Below, one piece after another: positions 25,367 through 35,805 of a stretch of 42,619 nucleotides of DNA. Source of the DNA: Aliagarivorans taiwanensis DSM 22990 (GTDB lineage Bacteria > Pseudomonadota > Gammaproteobacteria > Enterobacterales > Celerinatantimonadaceae); contig NZ_AUBZ01000038.1 of NCBI RefSeq assembly GCF_000429505.1, forward strand, positions 1 through 42,619, written 5' to 3'. The notes beneath the pieces were generated by a model. The model saw only the letters and a program-made list of their open reading frames with translations, did not search any database and had not been told where the DNA came from. The stretch's first letter is position 1. Each line of letters begins with the position of its first letter. A program made the position numbers and the translations under genes.

Positions 25367-25868
25367 GTCCCAAGGTTTTACCCTGATCGAGCTGGTGATT
25401 GGTATTGTGGTACTGGCGATCGCTATGACCGTTAGTATCTCGTTTCTCTCACCACTGGCGAAGCGCTCCTTCGACCCGATTTATCAGATCCGCGCTGCTG
25501 AGTTGGGCTCCAGCCTGATGAACGAGATCCTCACCAAGTCCTTTGATCAAAACTCCGATCACACCGGCGGCGGCCAGTGGCGCTGTAGTGAACCCAATTC
25601 CTTAGGTGTCGCTACCACCTGTTCGGCAACGCTCGGGCCGGACGCGGGTGAGGCTCGCGATACCTTCAATGATGTGGATGACTATATCACCGGACAAACA
25701 GCTATCAGCGATAGCCAGGGCAGCGATTTAAGTGGCCTATATCGCGGCTACAGTTATCGAGTGGATGTGTCGGTAGTCACTGCCAACCTTACCAAGCGCA
25801 TCGACCTTGTCGTGATCGCGCCCAATGGCAGCGAGTATGCCTTTTCGGCTGAGAGGTGGAACTACTGA
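25353..25868 (+). CDS. mshD: MSHA pseudopilin MshD
   Basis: This 171-residue minor pilin has leader MRSIKSQG, a G/F site and then FTLIELVIGIVVLAIAMT with E5. The rest is a small globular domain, including a CSEPNSLGVATTC Cys pair. GGTAGGG precedes the ATG at 25353, inside the end of mshC. Minor pilins of this set are thought to form the pilus tip or to prime assembly, by analogy with GspIJK and PilVWX. The stop TGA overlaps the mshO ATG by one base. Confidence 0.88.
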   Translation: MRSIKSQGFTLIELVIGIVVLAIAMTVSISFLSPLAKRSFDPIYQIRAAELGSSLMNEILTKSFDQNSDHTGGGQWRCSEPNSLGVATTCSATLGPDAGEARDTFNDVDDYITGQTAISDSQGSDLSGLYRGYSYRVDVSVVTANLTKRIDLVVIAPNGSEYAFSAERWNY

Positions 25869-26695
25869 TGGGCGGGCGGCTAAGGCAAGCGGGTTTTACT
25901 CTGGTCGAACTGGTTATTACCATCGTTCTGTTGGCGATACTGGCTATCGCGACCAGTGATTTTATCCGCTCCGGCGCGCTGATTTTCAGCCAAGGTGCCG
26001 ATCGGCAAGCACTGTTGGGGGAAGCCCGCTTTGCCATTCAACGCATCAATCAAGAGTTGCGTAACGCGCTCCCCAATAGCGCCAGTGTAACCCAAGGCGG
26101 GGCTTGTCTGAGCTTTGTGCCTATCGCCTCCAGCGGCACCTTTGTTGACTTGCCTAGCTTTCCTGCAAGCGGTAATCAAGTGACCTTGGTGCCGACGCTC
26201 GATCAGAGCGCATTGGCCGGCGTGTACCCCATCGCCAGCTACATCCTTAGCGCAGCTGAAATCCTCAATGGCAATGCCCTAATCAATGCTAACTGCAGCA
26301 CTCAAACGCTAAAGCAGCATTGCGTGAACATCCCCACAGTTGCTGCAGGGGCGACGACCTACACCGCCAGCTTGGTTGACAACGCCGGCGCCGCCCAAGC
26401 GGTGAGCTTTGCCGCCACCTCACCAAGTCAGCGCTATTACTTGCTTAACCAACCGGTGGCATTTTGCATCAAAGACAATGAGCTACATCGCTTTTCGCCG
26501 CCTCCAACTAATTTGAGCCAAGAGAATGGCGGCTTGCTGGCGCGGCACTTAAGCACCGCCGCTGGCGATAATGGCTTTACCACCGTGCCCCCAAGTCTAA
26601 GCCGTAATGGTTTGATTAACCTGCGCTTTCGCTTTGTAGACGGGCAAGAATATCTGGATTTTAATTATGATATTACCGTTCCCAATCAGCCCTAA
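25868..26695 (+). CDS. mshO: MSHA pseudopilin MshO
   Basis: This 275-residue prepilin-like protein has leader MGGRLRQAG, a G/F site and FTLVELVITIVLLAILAIA with E5. The size and a QRINQELRNALPNSASV segment fit the PilW/GspJ-like MshO. Cys residues cluster at ACLSF, ANCSTQTLKQHCV and AFCIKD. The ATG at 25868 shares a base with the mshD stop and has GAGGTGG upstream. Its 3' end overlaps mshP by 29 nt. Confidence 0.88.
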   Translation: MGGRLRQAGFTLVELVITIVLLAILAIATSDFIRSGALIFSQGADRQALLGEARFAIQRINQELRNALPNSASVTQGGACLSFVPIASSGTFVDLPSFPASGNQVTLVPTLDQSALAGVYPIASYILSAAEILNGNALINANCSTQTLKQHCVNIPTVAAGATTYTASLVDNAGAAQAVSFAATSPSQRYYLLNQPVAFCIKDNELHRFSPPPTNLSQENGGLLARHLSTAAGDNGFTTVPPSLSRNGLINLRFRFVDGQEYLDFNYDITVPNQP

Positions 26696-27104
26696 GCACC
26701 AGCAGGGCAGCGCGCTGACCATCGCCATCTTTGTGATTGTGGTGATGGCGCTATTAGCGGTGGGCTTGCTGCAGATGATTGATGATGGCTCGCGCAATGC
26801 CTCTTGGGAGGTGCTCGGCACCCGTGCCGATTTAGCGGCCAACTCGGCACTGGAGCGCTCGCTGGCGGAGCTGTTCCCGTTAAATGTTGGGACTGATGAT
26901 TGCGCTGCTGTCACCACTGATATCAGTTACGCTGGGGCTGGCCTCGAGGGGTGCTCGGCAATCGTTGAGTGCTCGCCACTGGGGGAAGGTGATGGCGAAG
27001 TGGCAGAGTTAGGGCAAAGGGTGTTTGATTTGCTCGCTACTGGAATTTGCGGCAGCGGCGAAGTGCAGGTTGAGCGGAAAATCGCTATCCAGGCCCGTGG
27101 TTAA
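26667..27104 (+). CDS. mshP: MSHA biogenesis protein MshP (PilX-like)
   Basis: This 145-residue protein has N-terminus MILPFPISPKHQQGSALTIAIFVIVVMALLAVG, a PilX/GspK-like helix lacking the Glu at position 5 of ordinary pilins. That lack suits a tip-most subunit that needs no E5 contact to a preceding pilin. The remainder is a small globular domain with Cys residues (DDCAAV, EGCSAIVEC, GICGSG). It begins inside the 3' end of mshO and ends 18 nt before mshQ. Confidence 0.85.
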   Translation: MILPFPISPKHQQGSALTIAIFVIVVMALLAVGLLQMIDDGSRNASWEVLGTRADLAANSALERSLAELFPLNVGTDDCAAVTTDISYAGAGLEGCSAIVECSPLGEGDGEVAELGQRVFDLLATGICGSGEVQVERKIAIQARG

Positions 27105-27122
27105 ATAAGTAAGGAGCTACTG

Positions 27123-30100
27123 ATGAAGACGCGTTGTGCTGCCATACTGACAATAGCCCTGTTAAGCGTGTTTACAACGTTTGCTCAGGCGGTCGACTGT
27201 AGTGATGTGTTCCCAACTCCAGCCTCATCTTCCCACCCTAATGGGGTGCTTGATATCAATTGGTTAGCCAAGATCTACGGCTCAAGCGCGGGCCAGATGG
27301 CAGTTAACCGGATTAACCAGATTAATAACGATGGTGACAGTTGCCCTGATGCTGGCATGGAGTGTGTCAGCATCGGTCCTAGCCAGGCTGGCAACCGTGT
27401 CACCATTCAAACCGGCAACGGCGGCAATAACATCCAACCGGCCTATCAGGAGGTATTGGTGTTGGGCGATAGCTCAAGCAACCCTGCCTACAACACCAAT
27501 ACCTTTGCAGACATCAACGCCAGTAATACTCGCGTGAGTTTAACTTTTGCTGCCAATCCCGGCGGCAGTGCAGACACCGAGTACTTTATCCGCAGCATTA
27601 ATCTTGGCTTTCAAGGGGTGCTGCGTATGGCACCGGGTACCTACTGGGTGGAAAACGATGTCATTTTGCAAAATGAAACCCAGCTGGTGGTGCAGGGCAG
27701 TGGCACGGTTCGGCTGTTTATCGGCGGGCAGTTGAGGGCTCAATACCGCGCTAATCTCAACCAAGACTCAACCTTTGGGGGCGGCGACCCTGAGCAATTG
27801 CTGGTGTATACCGCTGCCAACATCACCTTGGATAACGAGGTTGAGGCAAGTATGTTTGGCTATGCCAATGGGCAGGCGCAGCTGCAGTTTCTCGCCGAGG
27901 TAAGTGGTGCGCTGCACGCTGCCAATCGTAAGGTAATCATGGACAATGAGTCGGTGATCCGTGGCAGCGGTGACGCTTCGATGCTTGATTTTGCGCCCTT
28001 ATGTGACGGTAGTGAGCCGGCTGATCTTAACTTGCAATATGGTCGTTCACGGGTTTCTTCACCGAGCAGCAATGGCGCCACGGTTAGCTTTGATCAAAGC
28101 TACGACTCCCCCCCGCTGGTATTTTTGATGACGCCCATCGACAGCAATGACCCCGATAACGACGGGCCGGTTGTGGCGATCCTCACCAGTGTGAACGCAA
28201 GCGGTTTTACCTGGGCACGGCAGGAGCCGCCGAATAACAGCACCCCTTCGCAGAATATCCAAAGCGTTGATTGGATTGCGATTAATCAGGGTGAATTTAC
28301 CTTAAGCGATGGTCGGCGTTTACTCGCGGGAAGTGTACCGATAGATAACCCGCAAGGTATGGATGGCAGTGGCTATGAGCTGGTCAGCGGCGACACCAGC
28401 TATGATGTGTGGTTGACTCAAATGCAGACCCGCAACAACAACTGTTGGCTCACAAGCTTGGCTCGGGAGCGCAACGGTATTCGCGTTGCCCTGGATGTTA
28501 GCGGGGCCACCGATGGCACGCAGTGTTATCCCGGCGGGCTTACCCAAGGTCAGCTACAACAAGAAACCGTAGGCTATCTATTGGCAGAACAGGGTTTTGG
28601 TACCGCCACCATCAATGGGCAATCGGTTCAGTACCAGTTTGGCTTGGCAGCGAATACCGACAGGCGTGCGGGGCAAGACCCATCCAGACAATGCGCCTAC
28701 ATCAACAGCTATCAAAGCAGCTTATTTTCTTCCGAGCCGGTCATGGTGGGTGGCAAAGGCTCGCGTAAGGGTACCGAAGGTGGTTGGCTGCGCCGCTGCT
28801 TACATGATGCCCAGCAATTCACCTTTGTGGTGGACGAAGACCAGTATCAAACCGCCGACCGCAAGCACCAAAACGAAGACCTGAGCTATATGGCGTTTAG
28901 CTTTGGCGAGGATGTGGGTGTTCCGGGCTTGGAAATTAGTGCTGCAAGCCTCGGGCTGACCTGCGATATCCATGAGATCACCCTGCGCGCCACCCTAGAT
29001 GGGCAAACCGACCAAAGCTTTGTGGGTAGCGTGGCACTTAGCACCAGTACCAACCGAGGCATCTGGAGCACTATCGATGGCAAGGCTGATGGCAGTCTGA
29101 CCCCAGACCCGCAAACTGATAACGGCAGCGCCAGCTATCAGTTTGTGTCCAGCGACCAAGGTGAAGTGACCTTAGGGCTGTTCCATGCCTTGGAAGGTGA
29201 TGTGGAGATCACCGTGGCGGATGGCGCGTTAAACGCGAGCACCACCGTTAGCCTGTCTGCCTATGGATTACGCGGGGAGCTAACCAGCACACGGGGTTGG
29301 GGGGCCAACCCGCATATCGCCAATGAGCCGTTTAGCCTCACCCTAACCGCGGTGGGCAAGGACGAGTCGGGCGCTGACTGTAGCCCTCTCACTGATTATG
29401 CCGGCAGTAAAAACATCGCGTTTTGGAGTGACTATGTGCAGCCGAGTAGCGGCACTCGCCAGCTTAGTGTGGAAGGTAATGCAGTGGGTGCCAGTGAAGC
29501 GGCGCGCACCACGCTGGCGGTGAGTTTTAGCGACGGAGAAAGCGACCCCATCGCCCTGAATTATAACGATGCCGGAAGGCTTGCCATCAACTATTGGGAT
29601 GAGGCCGGCAGTATTGTTGATGATGCCACGGTTACTCTTCGCGGCAGCAATGGTGCCGATGTTTTGCCCGCCGCTTTGGTTTGGACAAACGTTGAAGATG
29701 GTTCCGGCGGGGCAAACCCTCAGGGCACAGCAACAGACGGTAGTGGGTTCGTTGCTGCTGGTGCAGAGTTTTCTGCTCGTTTACAGGCTCTGGTGGCTGA
29801 TTGCACAGACGCCTCTAATATCAACTGCCAGGCACGCAATTTTGTTCCAGATAACTCTGCCGTTATCTCTCATAAGTTGGAGACCCCGGCTGAGTCTTTA
29901 GGGGGAGCTACAGGCAGCTTTGTGGGTAATGAGGAGCAGAGCTGGTCGCTAGGGGGCAATAATTTTGGCATGTTTTCGTGGAGTGAAGTTGGCTCCATCG
30001 TCCTAAGCGGAGAGGTTGAGCAATACCTCGGTTGGGATGTTAGCGCCGCCAACTCGGATAATCTGGGAGTGCGATTGTGGGCGGAGCAAAGCGTAGGGCG

Positions 30101-31073
30101 CTTCTATCCGGCTTACTACGAACTGTTGGCTCATGCTACTACCTCGCTGGCTCCGATAAACCCTGGCTGTGGTATTGGAGGTTTTACTTACACTGGTGCC
30201 ACTGACGGCGATGCTCAACACCTTGCCTGGAAAATTGAAGCGCGCAATGCTTCGGGCGCTCTCGTTTCCAACTACGAGCGAAACTTGTATAACGTTGGCA
30301 GCGTGGGGCAGAGCTGGCGAGCTACCCCGACGAACGTTGATAATCGTTTGTGGGTAGCCACGCCCGAAGCTGCCGATGCGAGCGCTTGGGCTGATGGCGT
30401 GATTAACTATCCACCACAAGACAGCACTACCAATATCGGCTTAGCCAGTGGCATCACCAAATCGCTTACGGCAGAAGTCCCCACTGATGGTGCGACCATG
30501 CAGATCTACTATCAAGGACTGGATGGCAGCATCTTGCGCTCCCAAGCAAATGTAGATAACAGCTCTCAAGGTTTTGTTTGCGATGGTACCGGCTGGTGTG
30601 AGTTGGGCACTATGCCGCAACTACGCCATGGGCGGATATTCTCACCGAACTCCTTCGGCAGTGAGCTAGAGAGCATTCGGGTGCAGCCTCAGTTGCAGTA
30701 CGTAGATGCGAACGGTCAGTTTGTGCTAAATAGCGACGACAATGGCTGCACCGTGCCACTGGCCAACTACTGGCAAAGTGATAACTGCACAGCAGGGCAG
30801 GCTGCGCCGTTTGCCATGACCCAAGAGTTTGGCGCCTCGCAAAATGGCTTGCTACAACAGCGCTTTGACCCCGGCAACCAGATGGAAACTGGCCAAGTTT
30901 GCTATTGGTACGATCACGATTTTGATCCCACCGTGCCCAGCTTGCTGTGGCTGCGCGATGACTGGAATGGCGATGGCGCTCATAGCGGCGACGATGACCG
31001 GGCAGGCCATGGCGAGGTCAGCTTTGGCTGGTTCCGGCAAAACGATAGGGTGATTTTCCGCCGTTCGCTCTAA
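27123..31073 (+). CDS. mshQ: MSHA biogenesis protein MshQ, large exported protein
   Basis: This 1316-residue protein has a clear signal peptide (about 1-23, ending FAQA). An N-terminal beta-rich region (about 90-300, including VLRMAPGTYWVENDVILQN) is followed by a lectin-like segment (about 308-395). The C-terminal half (about 650-1316) is of the DUF6701 type, ending LWLRDDWNGDGAHSGDDDRAGHG ... GWFRQNDRVIFRRSL in several short blocks. MshQ is the last gene of the locus and is proposed here, by position and size, as a surface or tip-associated protein; this is inference. AAGGAG precedes the ATG. Codon use appears to shift in about 29600-30400. Confidence 0.9.
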   Translation: MKTRCAAILTIALLSVFTTFAQAVDCSDVFPTPASSSHPNGVLDINWLAKIYGSSAGQMAVNRINQINNDGDSCPDAGMECVSIGPSQAGNRVTIQTGNGGNNIQPAYQEVLVLGDSSSNPAYNTNTFADINASNTRVSLTFAANPGGSADTEYFIRSINLGFQGVLRMAPGTYWVENDVILQNETQLVVQGSGTVRLFIGGQLRAQYRANLNQDSTFGGGDPEQLLVYTAANITLDNEVEASMFGYANGQAQLQFLAEVSGALHAANRKVIMDNESVIRGSGDASMLDFAPLCDGSEPADLNLQYGRSRVSSPSSNGATVSFDQSYDSPPLVFLMTPIDSNDPDNDGPVVAILTSVNASGFTWARQEPPNNSTPSQNIQSVDWIAINQGEFTLSDGRRLLAGSVPIDNPQGMDGSGYELVSGDTSYDVWLTQMQTRNNNCWLTSLARERNGIRVALDVSGATDGTQCYPGGLTQGQLQQETVGYLLAEQGFGTATINGQSVQYQFGLAANTDRRAGQDPSRQCAYINSYQSSLFSSEPVMVGGKGSRKGTEGGWLRRCLHDAQQFTFVVDEDQYQTADRKHQNEDLSYMAFSFGEDVGVPGLEISAASLGLTCDIHEITLRATLDGQTDQSFVGSVALSTSTNRGIWSTIDGKADGSLTPDPQTDNGSASYQFVSSDQGEVTLGLFHALEGDVEITVADGALNASTTVSLSAYGLRGELTSTRGWGANPHIANEPFSLTLTAVGKDESGADCSPLTDYAGSKNIAFWSDYVQPSSGTRQLSVEGNAVGASEAARTTLAVSFSDGESDPIALNYNDAGRLAINYWDEAGSIVDDATVTLRGSNGADVLPAALVWTNVEDGSGGANPQGTATDGSGFVAAGAEFSARLQALVADCTDASNINCQARNFVPDNSAVISHKLETPAESLGGATGSFVGNEEQSWSLGGNNFGMFSWSEVGSIVLSGEVEQYLGWDVSAANSDNLGVRLWAEQSVGRFYPAYYELLAHATTSLAPINPGCGIGGFTYTGATDGDAQHLAWKIEARNASGALVSNYERNLYNVGSVGQSWRATPTNVDNRLWVATPEAADASAWADGVINYPPQDSTTNIGLASGITKSLTAEVPTDGATMQIYYQGLDGSILRSQANVDNSSQGFVCDGTGWCELGTMPQLRHGRIFSPNSFGSELESIRVQPQLQYVDANGQFVLNSDDNGCTVPLANYWQSDNCTAGQAAPFAMTQEFGASQNGLLQQRFDPGNQMETGQVCYWYDHDFDPTVPSLLWLRDDWNGDGAHSGDDDRAGHGEVSFGWFRQNDRVIFRRSL

Positions 31074-31259
31074 TGGGCGAAACAGTTGGGTAAGTAAGTG
31101 GCTACTGCCAGTAAAAGCGCCGCACTGCTAAGGATATTGCGCAATGCACGCTAAGTGCGCTAACCAAAACATAAAATAAACATTTTGGCATATCAGGAAA
31201 CATTCCGACCCGGCATGGGGATTAGCTCACGCTATTCAGTGCTTGAGGCCAGTTGTGGC

Positions 31260-31288
31260 TTGCTCTGGCCGTGTCCGGTTGGTAAAGT
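31260..31288 (+). promoter_or_regulatory. candidate mreB promoter
   Basis: TTGCTC (31260-31265) and TAAAGT (31283-31288) are separated by 17 bp and lie about 55 bp before the mreB ATG. The match to sigma-70 boxes is moderate only. The rest of the 31074-31342 gap shows only a weak GCGCA/TGCGC inverted repeat near 31139-31160; no clear terminator follows mshQ. Confidence 0.3.
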
Positions 31289-31333
31289 GAGGCCAAATTT
31301 TATCGTTTCTCAAAAGCATACTTTTCAGGATAA

Positions 31334-32386
<1,053 letters not shown>

Positions 32387-32404
32387 TCCGCTGTTAACAG
32401 CGAC

Positions 32405-32424
32405 AAAGGGCCGCAAGGCCCTTT
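32405..32424 (+). terminator. hairpin terminator between mreB and mreC
   Basis: AAAGGGCC (32405-32412) pairs with GGCCCTTT (32417-32424) around GCAA. The T-run is short (TTTATAG), so read-through is likely. It would reduce, not stop, transcription into mreCD. Confidence 0.7.
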
Positions 32425-32437
32425 ATAGTATTAAGCA

Positions 32438-33268
32438 ATGAAACCGATATTTGGTCCCGGCCCATCGCTGCAACTGCGTTTGTTGTTGGCTGTGGTGGTC
32501 TCAATCTGTCTTATCTTAACCGATGCGAACGTTGGCGCCTTTGCCAAGGTACGCTTGTATCTCCATTCCGCGGTAAGCCCCCTGCAGTACCTGGCCAACA
32601 TGCCCCGTCAGATGATGGACAGCATGTCTGATCAGGTGATGACCCGCGCGCAACTGCAGCAGCAAGTGGCTGCGCTGCGCCAGCGAGAGCTGCTAAGTCG
32701 CGCTGAGCAGCTCACCATGGAGAGCCTGACCAAAGAGAATGAACGGCTACGTGCCTTGCTCGGCTCGCCGTTGCGTCGCGACAACCGCAAGATGGTTGCC
32801 GAGATCATGGCGGTCGATTCAGACCCCTTTAGCCATCAAGTGGTTATCGATAAGGGTTCGCTGGATGGGGTGTATGAAGGCCAGCCGGTGATTAATGACC
32901 TCGGTGTGGTCGGTCAGGTGCATTCGGTGGGCAGTACCACCAGTCGCGTGCTGCTGATCAGTGATGCCAGCCATGGCGTGCCAGTTCGCGTGTTGAGAAA
33001 CGATATTCGCGCGATCGCCCATGGCAGCGGTGAACTGAACCGCCTCGACATTCCTCATCTGCCGCGCAGCACCGATATTCAAGAGGGCGACTTACTGGTC
33101 ACCTCTGGCCTAGGCGGGCGCTTCCCGGAAGGGTATCCGGTGGCGACCATCACCTTCTATGAATACCAAGAAGGTAAGCCCTACGCCGATGTACAGGCTC
33201 AGCCGGTAGTGGCGCTGGAGCGCTTGCGCTACCTGCTGCTGGTTTGGCCGGAGAGTTCCCGACAATGA
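32438..33268 (+). CDS. mreC: rod shape-determining protein MreC
   Basis: This 276-residue bitopic protein has a membrane helix at about 12-30, a coiled coil (about 60-110, QLQQQVAALRQREL ... LTKENERLRALL) and a periplasmic double beta-barrel (MVAEIMAVDSDPFSHQVVIDKGSLDGVYEGQPV in parts; later VTSGLGGRFPEGYPV). MreC links MreB, MreD and PBP2/RodA in the elongasome. The start follows the mreB terminator by 13 nt. Its stop overlaps mreD (ATGA). Confidence 0.95.
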   Translation: MKPIFGPGPSLQLRLLLAVVVSICLILTDANVGAFAKVRLYLHSAVSPLQYLANMPRQMMDSMSDQVMTRAQLQQQVAALRQRELLSRAEQLTMESLTKENERLRALLGSPLRRDNRKMVAEIMAVDSDPFSHQVVIDKGSLDGVYEGQPVINDLGVVGQVHSVGSTTSRVLLISDASHGVPVRVLRNDIRAIAHGSGELNRLDIPHLPRSTDIQEGDLLVTSGLGGRFPEGYPVATITFYEYQEGKPYADVQAQPVVALERLRYLLLVWPESSRQ

Positions 33269-33747
33269 AGATAGCCAACTCGCGTAGCGTTGTCTCGGCA
33301 TCGCTGTTTATCGCGCTACTGTTGACCATTATCCCCCTGCCATTGGGGGTGGATGCCTATCGCCCTGATTGGCTGCTGCTGTGTCTGGTCTATTGGACCA
33401 TTGCGCTGCCGCACCGGGTCAACGTGGGTGTTGCTTTCACGGTAGGCCTTATTCTTGATTTGCTGCTCGGCTCCACGCTTGGCGTGCGCGCCTTGGCGAT
33501 GTCGATCGTGGTCTATCTGGCGGCGTCTAACTTTACCCGTTTACGTAACTTCTCGGTGTGGCAACAAGCTATGGTTATCGGGTTGCTGGCCGCGGTATCC
33601 AAGCTGGTAGTGTTCTGGGCCGAGTATCTGGTGAATGTGGTGCATATGCCGGAGAACTACTTCCACTCGATCATCACCTCGGTGGTGGTGTGGCCTTGGG
33701 TATTCTTGTTGCTGCGCAAACTGCGGCGCCAATGGAAGGTCACATGA
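33265..33747 (+). CDS. mreD: rod shape-determining protein MreD
   Basis: This 160-residue polytopic membrane protein has about five helices. PLPLGVDAYRPDWLLLCLVYW is the conserved MreD opening loop, and GLILDLLLGSTLGVRALAMS is the family core. It is a partner of MreC. I start at ATG 33265 (GGAG upstream, overlapping the mreC stop) instead of the longer frame at 33244. Its TGA overlaps the ATG of maf. Confidence 0.93.
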   Translation: MKIANSRSVVSASLFIALLLTIIPLPLGVDAYRPDWLLLCLVYWTIALPHRVNVGVAFTVGLILDLLLGSTLGVRALAMSIVVYLAASNFTRLRNFSVWQQAMVIGLLAAVSKLVVFWAEYLVNVVHMPENYFHSIITSVVVWPWVFLLLRKLRRQWKVT

Positions 33748-34325
33748 GCGACTGCACGGCTCCACAATTGGTACTGGCATCGGCTTCACCTCGCAGGGTG
33801 GAGCTTTTGCGTCAATTGGGCTGGGAATTTGTCCAGCAAAGCGCCGATATCGACGAATCCATGCTACCCGGTGAAGCGCCTGCGGCGCTGGTGGAGCGCT
33901 TAGCTCGCGAAAAAGCCGCGGCGGTTGCCCACGACTGGCCCATTGATACCGGGGTGTTGGGCTCCGATACCATTGTCGAGATAGATGGAAAGGTGTTAGG
34001 TAAGCCACAGCATCAACAGCAGGCAGTTGCTATGCTGGAGCTGCTCTCTGGCCGTATTCATCGCGTAATGACCGCGATTGCTCTTTGTTACCGCGGCCAC
34101 TGTTATGCAAAGGTGGTCACCACCGAGGTGCAGTTCACTACACTGACACCGACCATGATTGCTGATTACTGGCACAGTGGTGAGCCCCAAGACAAGGCCG
34201 GCAGCTACGGCATTCAAGGGCTCGGTGGTAACTTTGTGGAACGTATCGTGGGTAGTTACAGTGCTGTCGTTGGCTTGCCCCTGGTAGAAACCCAGCAGTT
34301 ACTAAGCTCCACGCTTAAGTCTTAA
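33744..34325 (+). CDS. maf: Maf-like nucleoside triphosphate pyrophosphatase (YhdE)
   Basis: This 193-residue Maf/HAM1-like enzyme is expected to hydrolyse dTTP, UTP and modified pyrimidine nucleotides, as YhdE does, keeping them out of nucleic acids. The N-terminal LVLASASPRRVELL (about 8-21) is the nucleotide-binding Ser/Arg motif; GSDTIVEIDGKVLGKP holds the metal site, and DKAGSYGIQG is the C-terminal conserved stretch. The location after mreD matches E. coli yhdE. ATG 33744 overlaps the mreD stop; the longer frame beginning at 33558 lies inside mreD. Confidence 0.93.
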   Translation: MSDCTAPQLVLASASPRRVELLRQLGWEFVQQSADIDESMLPGEAPAALVERLAREKAAAVAHDWPIDTGVLGSDTIVEIDGKVLGKPQHQQQAVAMLELLSGRIHRVMTAIALCYRGHCYAKVVTTEVQFTTLTPTMIADYWHSGEPQDKAGSYGIQGLGGNFVERIVGSYSAVVGLPLVETQQLLSSTLKS

Positions 34326-34332
34326 GGTTGCT

Positions 34333-35802
34333 ATGTCTACAGAACTGTTAATCAATATGACGCCGGCTGAAACCCGGGTCGCTCTCATCGAAAATGGCAT
34401 TCTTCAGGAAGTTCACGTAGAACGCGACGCCCGCCGTGGCATCGTGGGCAATATTTACAAAGGTCGCGTCAGCCGGGTATTGCCGGGGATGCAGGCGGCA
34501 TTTGTGGATATCGGCTTGGAAAAAGCCGCCTTTCTGCATGCCTCCGACATCGTGCCGCACACCGAGTGTGTTGATGTCACCGAACAAGAACACTTCCAGG
34601 CCGGCAATATCGCCGAGCTGGTGCGCCAAGGCCAAGACATTATGGTGCAGGTTGTGAAAGACCCTCTTGGCACTAAAGGTGCGCGCCTCACCACCGACAT
34701 CACCCTGCCGTCCCGGTATCTGGTGTTTATGCCGGGCAGCGCCCATGTTGGGGTCAGCCAGCGCATCGATAGCGAAGAAGAACGCGAGCGTCTAAAGGGC
34801 ATCAGCGGTGACTATGTCGACGAGCTAGGCGGCTTTATTATTCGCACCGCTGCCGAAGGGGTGGGTGACCAAGAGCTATCGCAGGATGCGGCGTTTTTGA
34901 AGCGGGTGTGGCGCAAGGTGCTGCAACGCAAAGAGACCCAGCCGAGCCGTACTTGTTTGTACTCGGAGCTTAGCCTGTCGCTGCGGGTGATCCGCGATTT
35001 TGTGGGCACCCGTTTGGACCGTATTCGTGTCGATTCGCGAATTACCTACGAAGAGCTGGTGAACTTTTCGTCAGAATTTGTGCCAGAGTTTACTGAGATC
35101 CTCGATTATTACTCTGGAGAGCAACCCATCTTTGACCTGTTTGACGTGGAGAACGAGATCCAACGTGCGCTCAGTCGGCGGGTGGAGCTCAAATCAGGCG
35201 GCTATCTGATCATCGACCAGACCGAAGCGATGACCACCATCGATATCAACACCGGTGCCTTTGTTGGCCACCGTAATCTGGAAGAGACCATCTTCAACAC
35301 CAATATTGAGGCGACCCAGGCGATCGCCCGCCAACTGCGTCTGCGCAACCTTGGCGGCATTATCATCATCGACTTTATCGATATGAACGATCAAGAGCAC
35401 CAACGCCGGGTACTGCACAGCCTTGAGGCTGCACTGGAAAAAGATCGCGCCAAGACCAACGTCAGCGGCTTCTCCCAGCTTGGGCTGGTGGAGATGACCC
35501 GCAAGCGTACCCGCGAGAGCATCGAGCACATCTTGTGTGGTGAGTGCCCAAGCTGTAAGGGCCGTGGCACTGTTAAAACCGTGGAAACCGTCTGCTTTGA
35601 GGTGCTGCGTGAAGTGCTCAGAGTCAACCGTGCCTACGACGCCGATAAGTTTATCGTCTACGCCTCAACCCACGTGGCGGAGATGCTGAACGACGATGAA
35701 TCGCATAGCCTTGCCGAGCTGGAAGTGTTTATGGGCAAGCAGGTACAGGTGCAGGCTGAGCCCATGTACAGCCAGGAAAAATTCGATGTGGTGCTGATGT
35801 AG
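34333..35802 (+). CDS. rng: ribonuclease G
   Basis: This 489-residue endoribonuclease matures the 16S rRNA 5' end and degrades some mRNAs. An S1-type RNA-binding part (IYKGRVSRVLPGMQAAFVDI, about 38-57) precedes the DNase I-like catalytic core. The Mg-binding aspartates are D304 (TIDIN) and D347 (IIIIDFID), and the Zn-link cysteines are C405-x2-C408 (ECPSCKGRG), each one residue from the RNase E numbering. There is no C-terminal degradosome scaffold, so it is RNase G and not RNase E. AAGG precedes the ATG, 7 nt after maf. Confidence 0.96.
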   Translation: MSTELLINMTPAETRVALIENGILQEVHVERDARRGIVGNIYKGRVSRVLPGMQAAFVDIGLEKAAFLHASDIVPHTECVDVTEQEHFQAGNIAELVRQGQDIMVQVVKDPLGTKGARLTTDITLPSRYLVFMPGSAHVGVSQRIDSEEERERLKGISGDYVDELGGFIIRTAAEGVGDQELSQDAAFLKRVWRKVLQRKETQPSRTCLYSELSLSLRVIRDFVGTRLDRIRVDSRITYEELVNFSSEFVPEFTEILDYYSGEQPIFDLFDVENEIQRALSRRVELKSGGYLIIDQTEAMTTIDINTGAFVGHRNLEETIFNTNIEATQAIARQLRLRNLGGIIIIDFIDMNDQEHQRRVLHSLEAALEKDRAKTNVSGFSQLGLVEMTRKRTRESIEHILCGECPSCKGRGTVKTVETVCFEVLREVLRVNRAYDADKFIVYASTHVAEMLNDDESHSLAELEVFMGKQVQVQAEPMYSQEKFDVVLM

Positions 35803-35805
35803 TTT

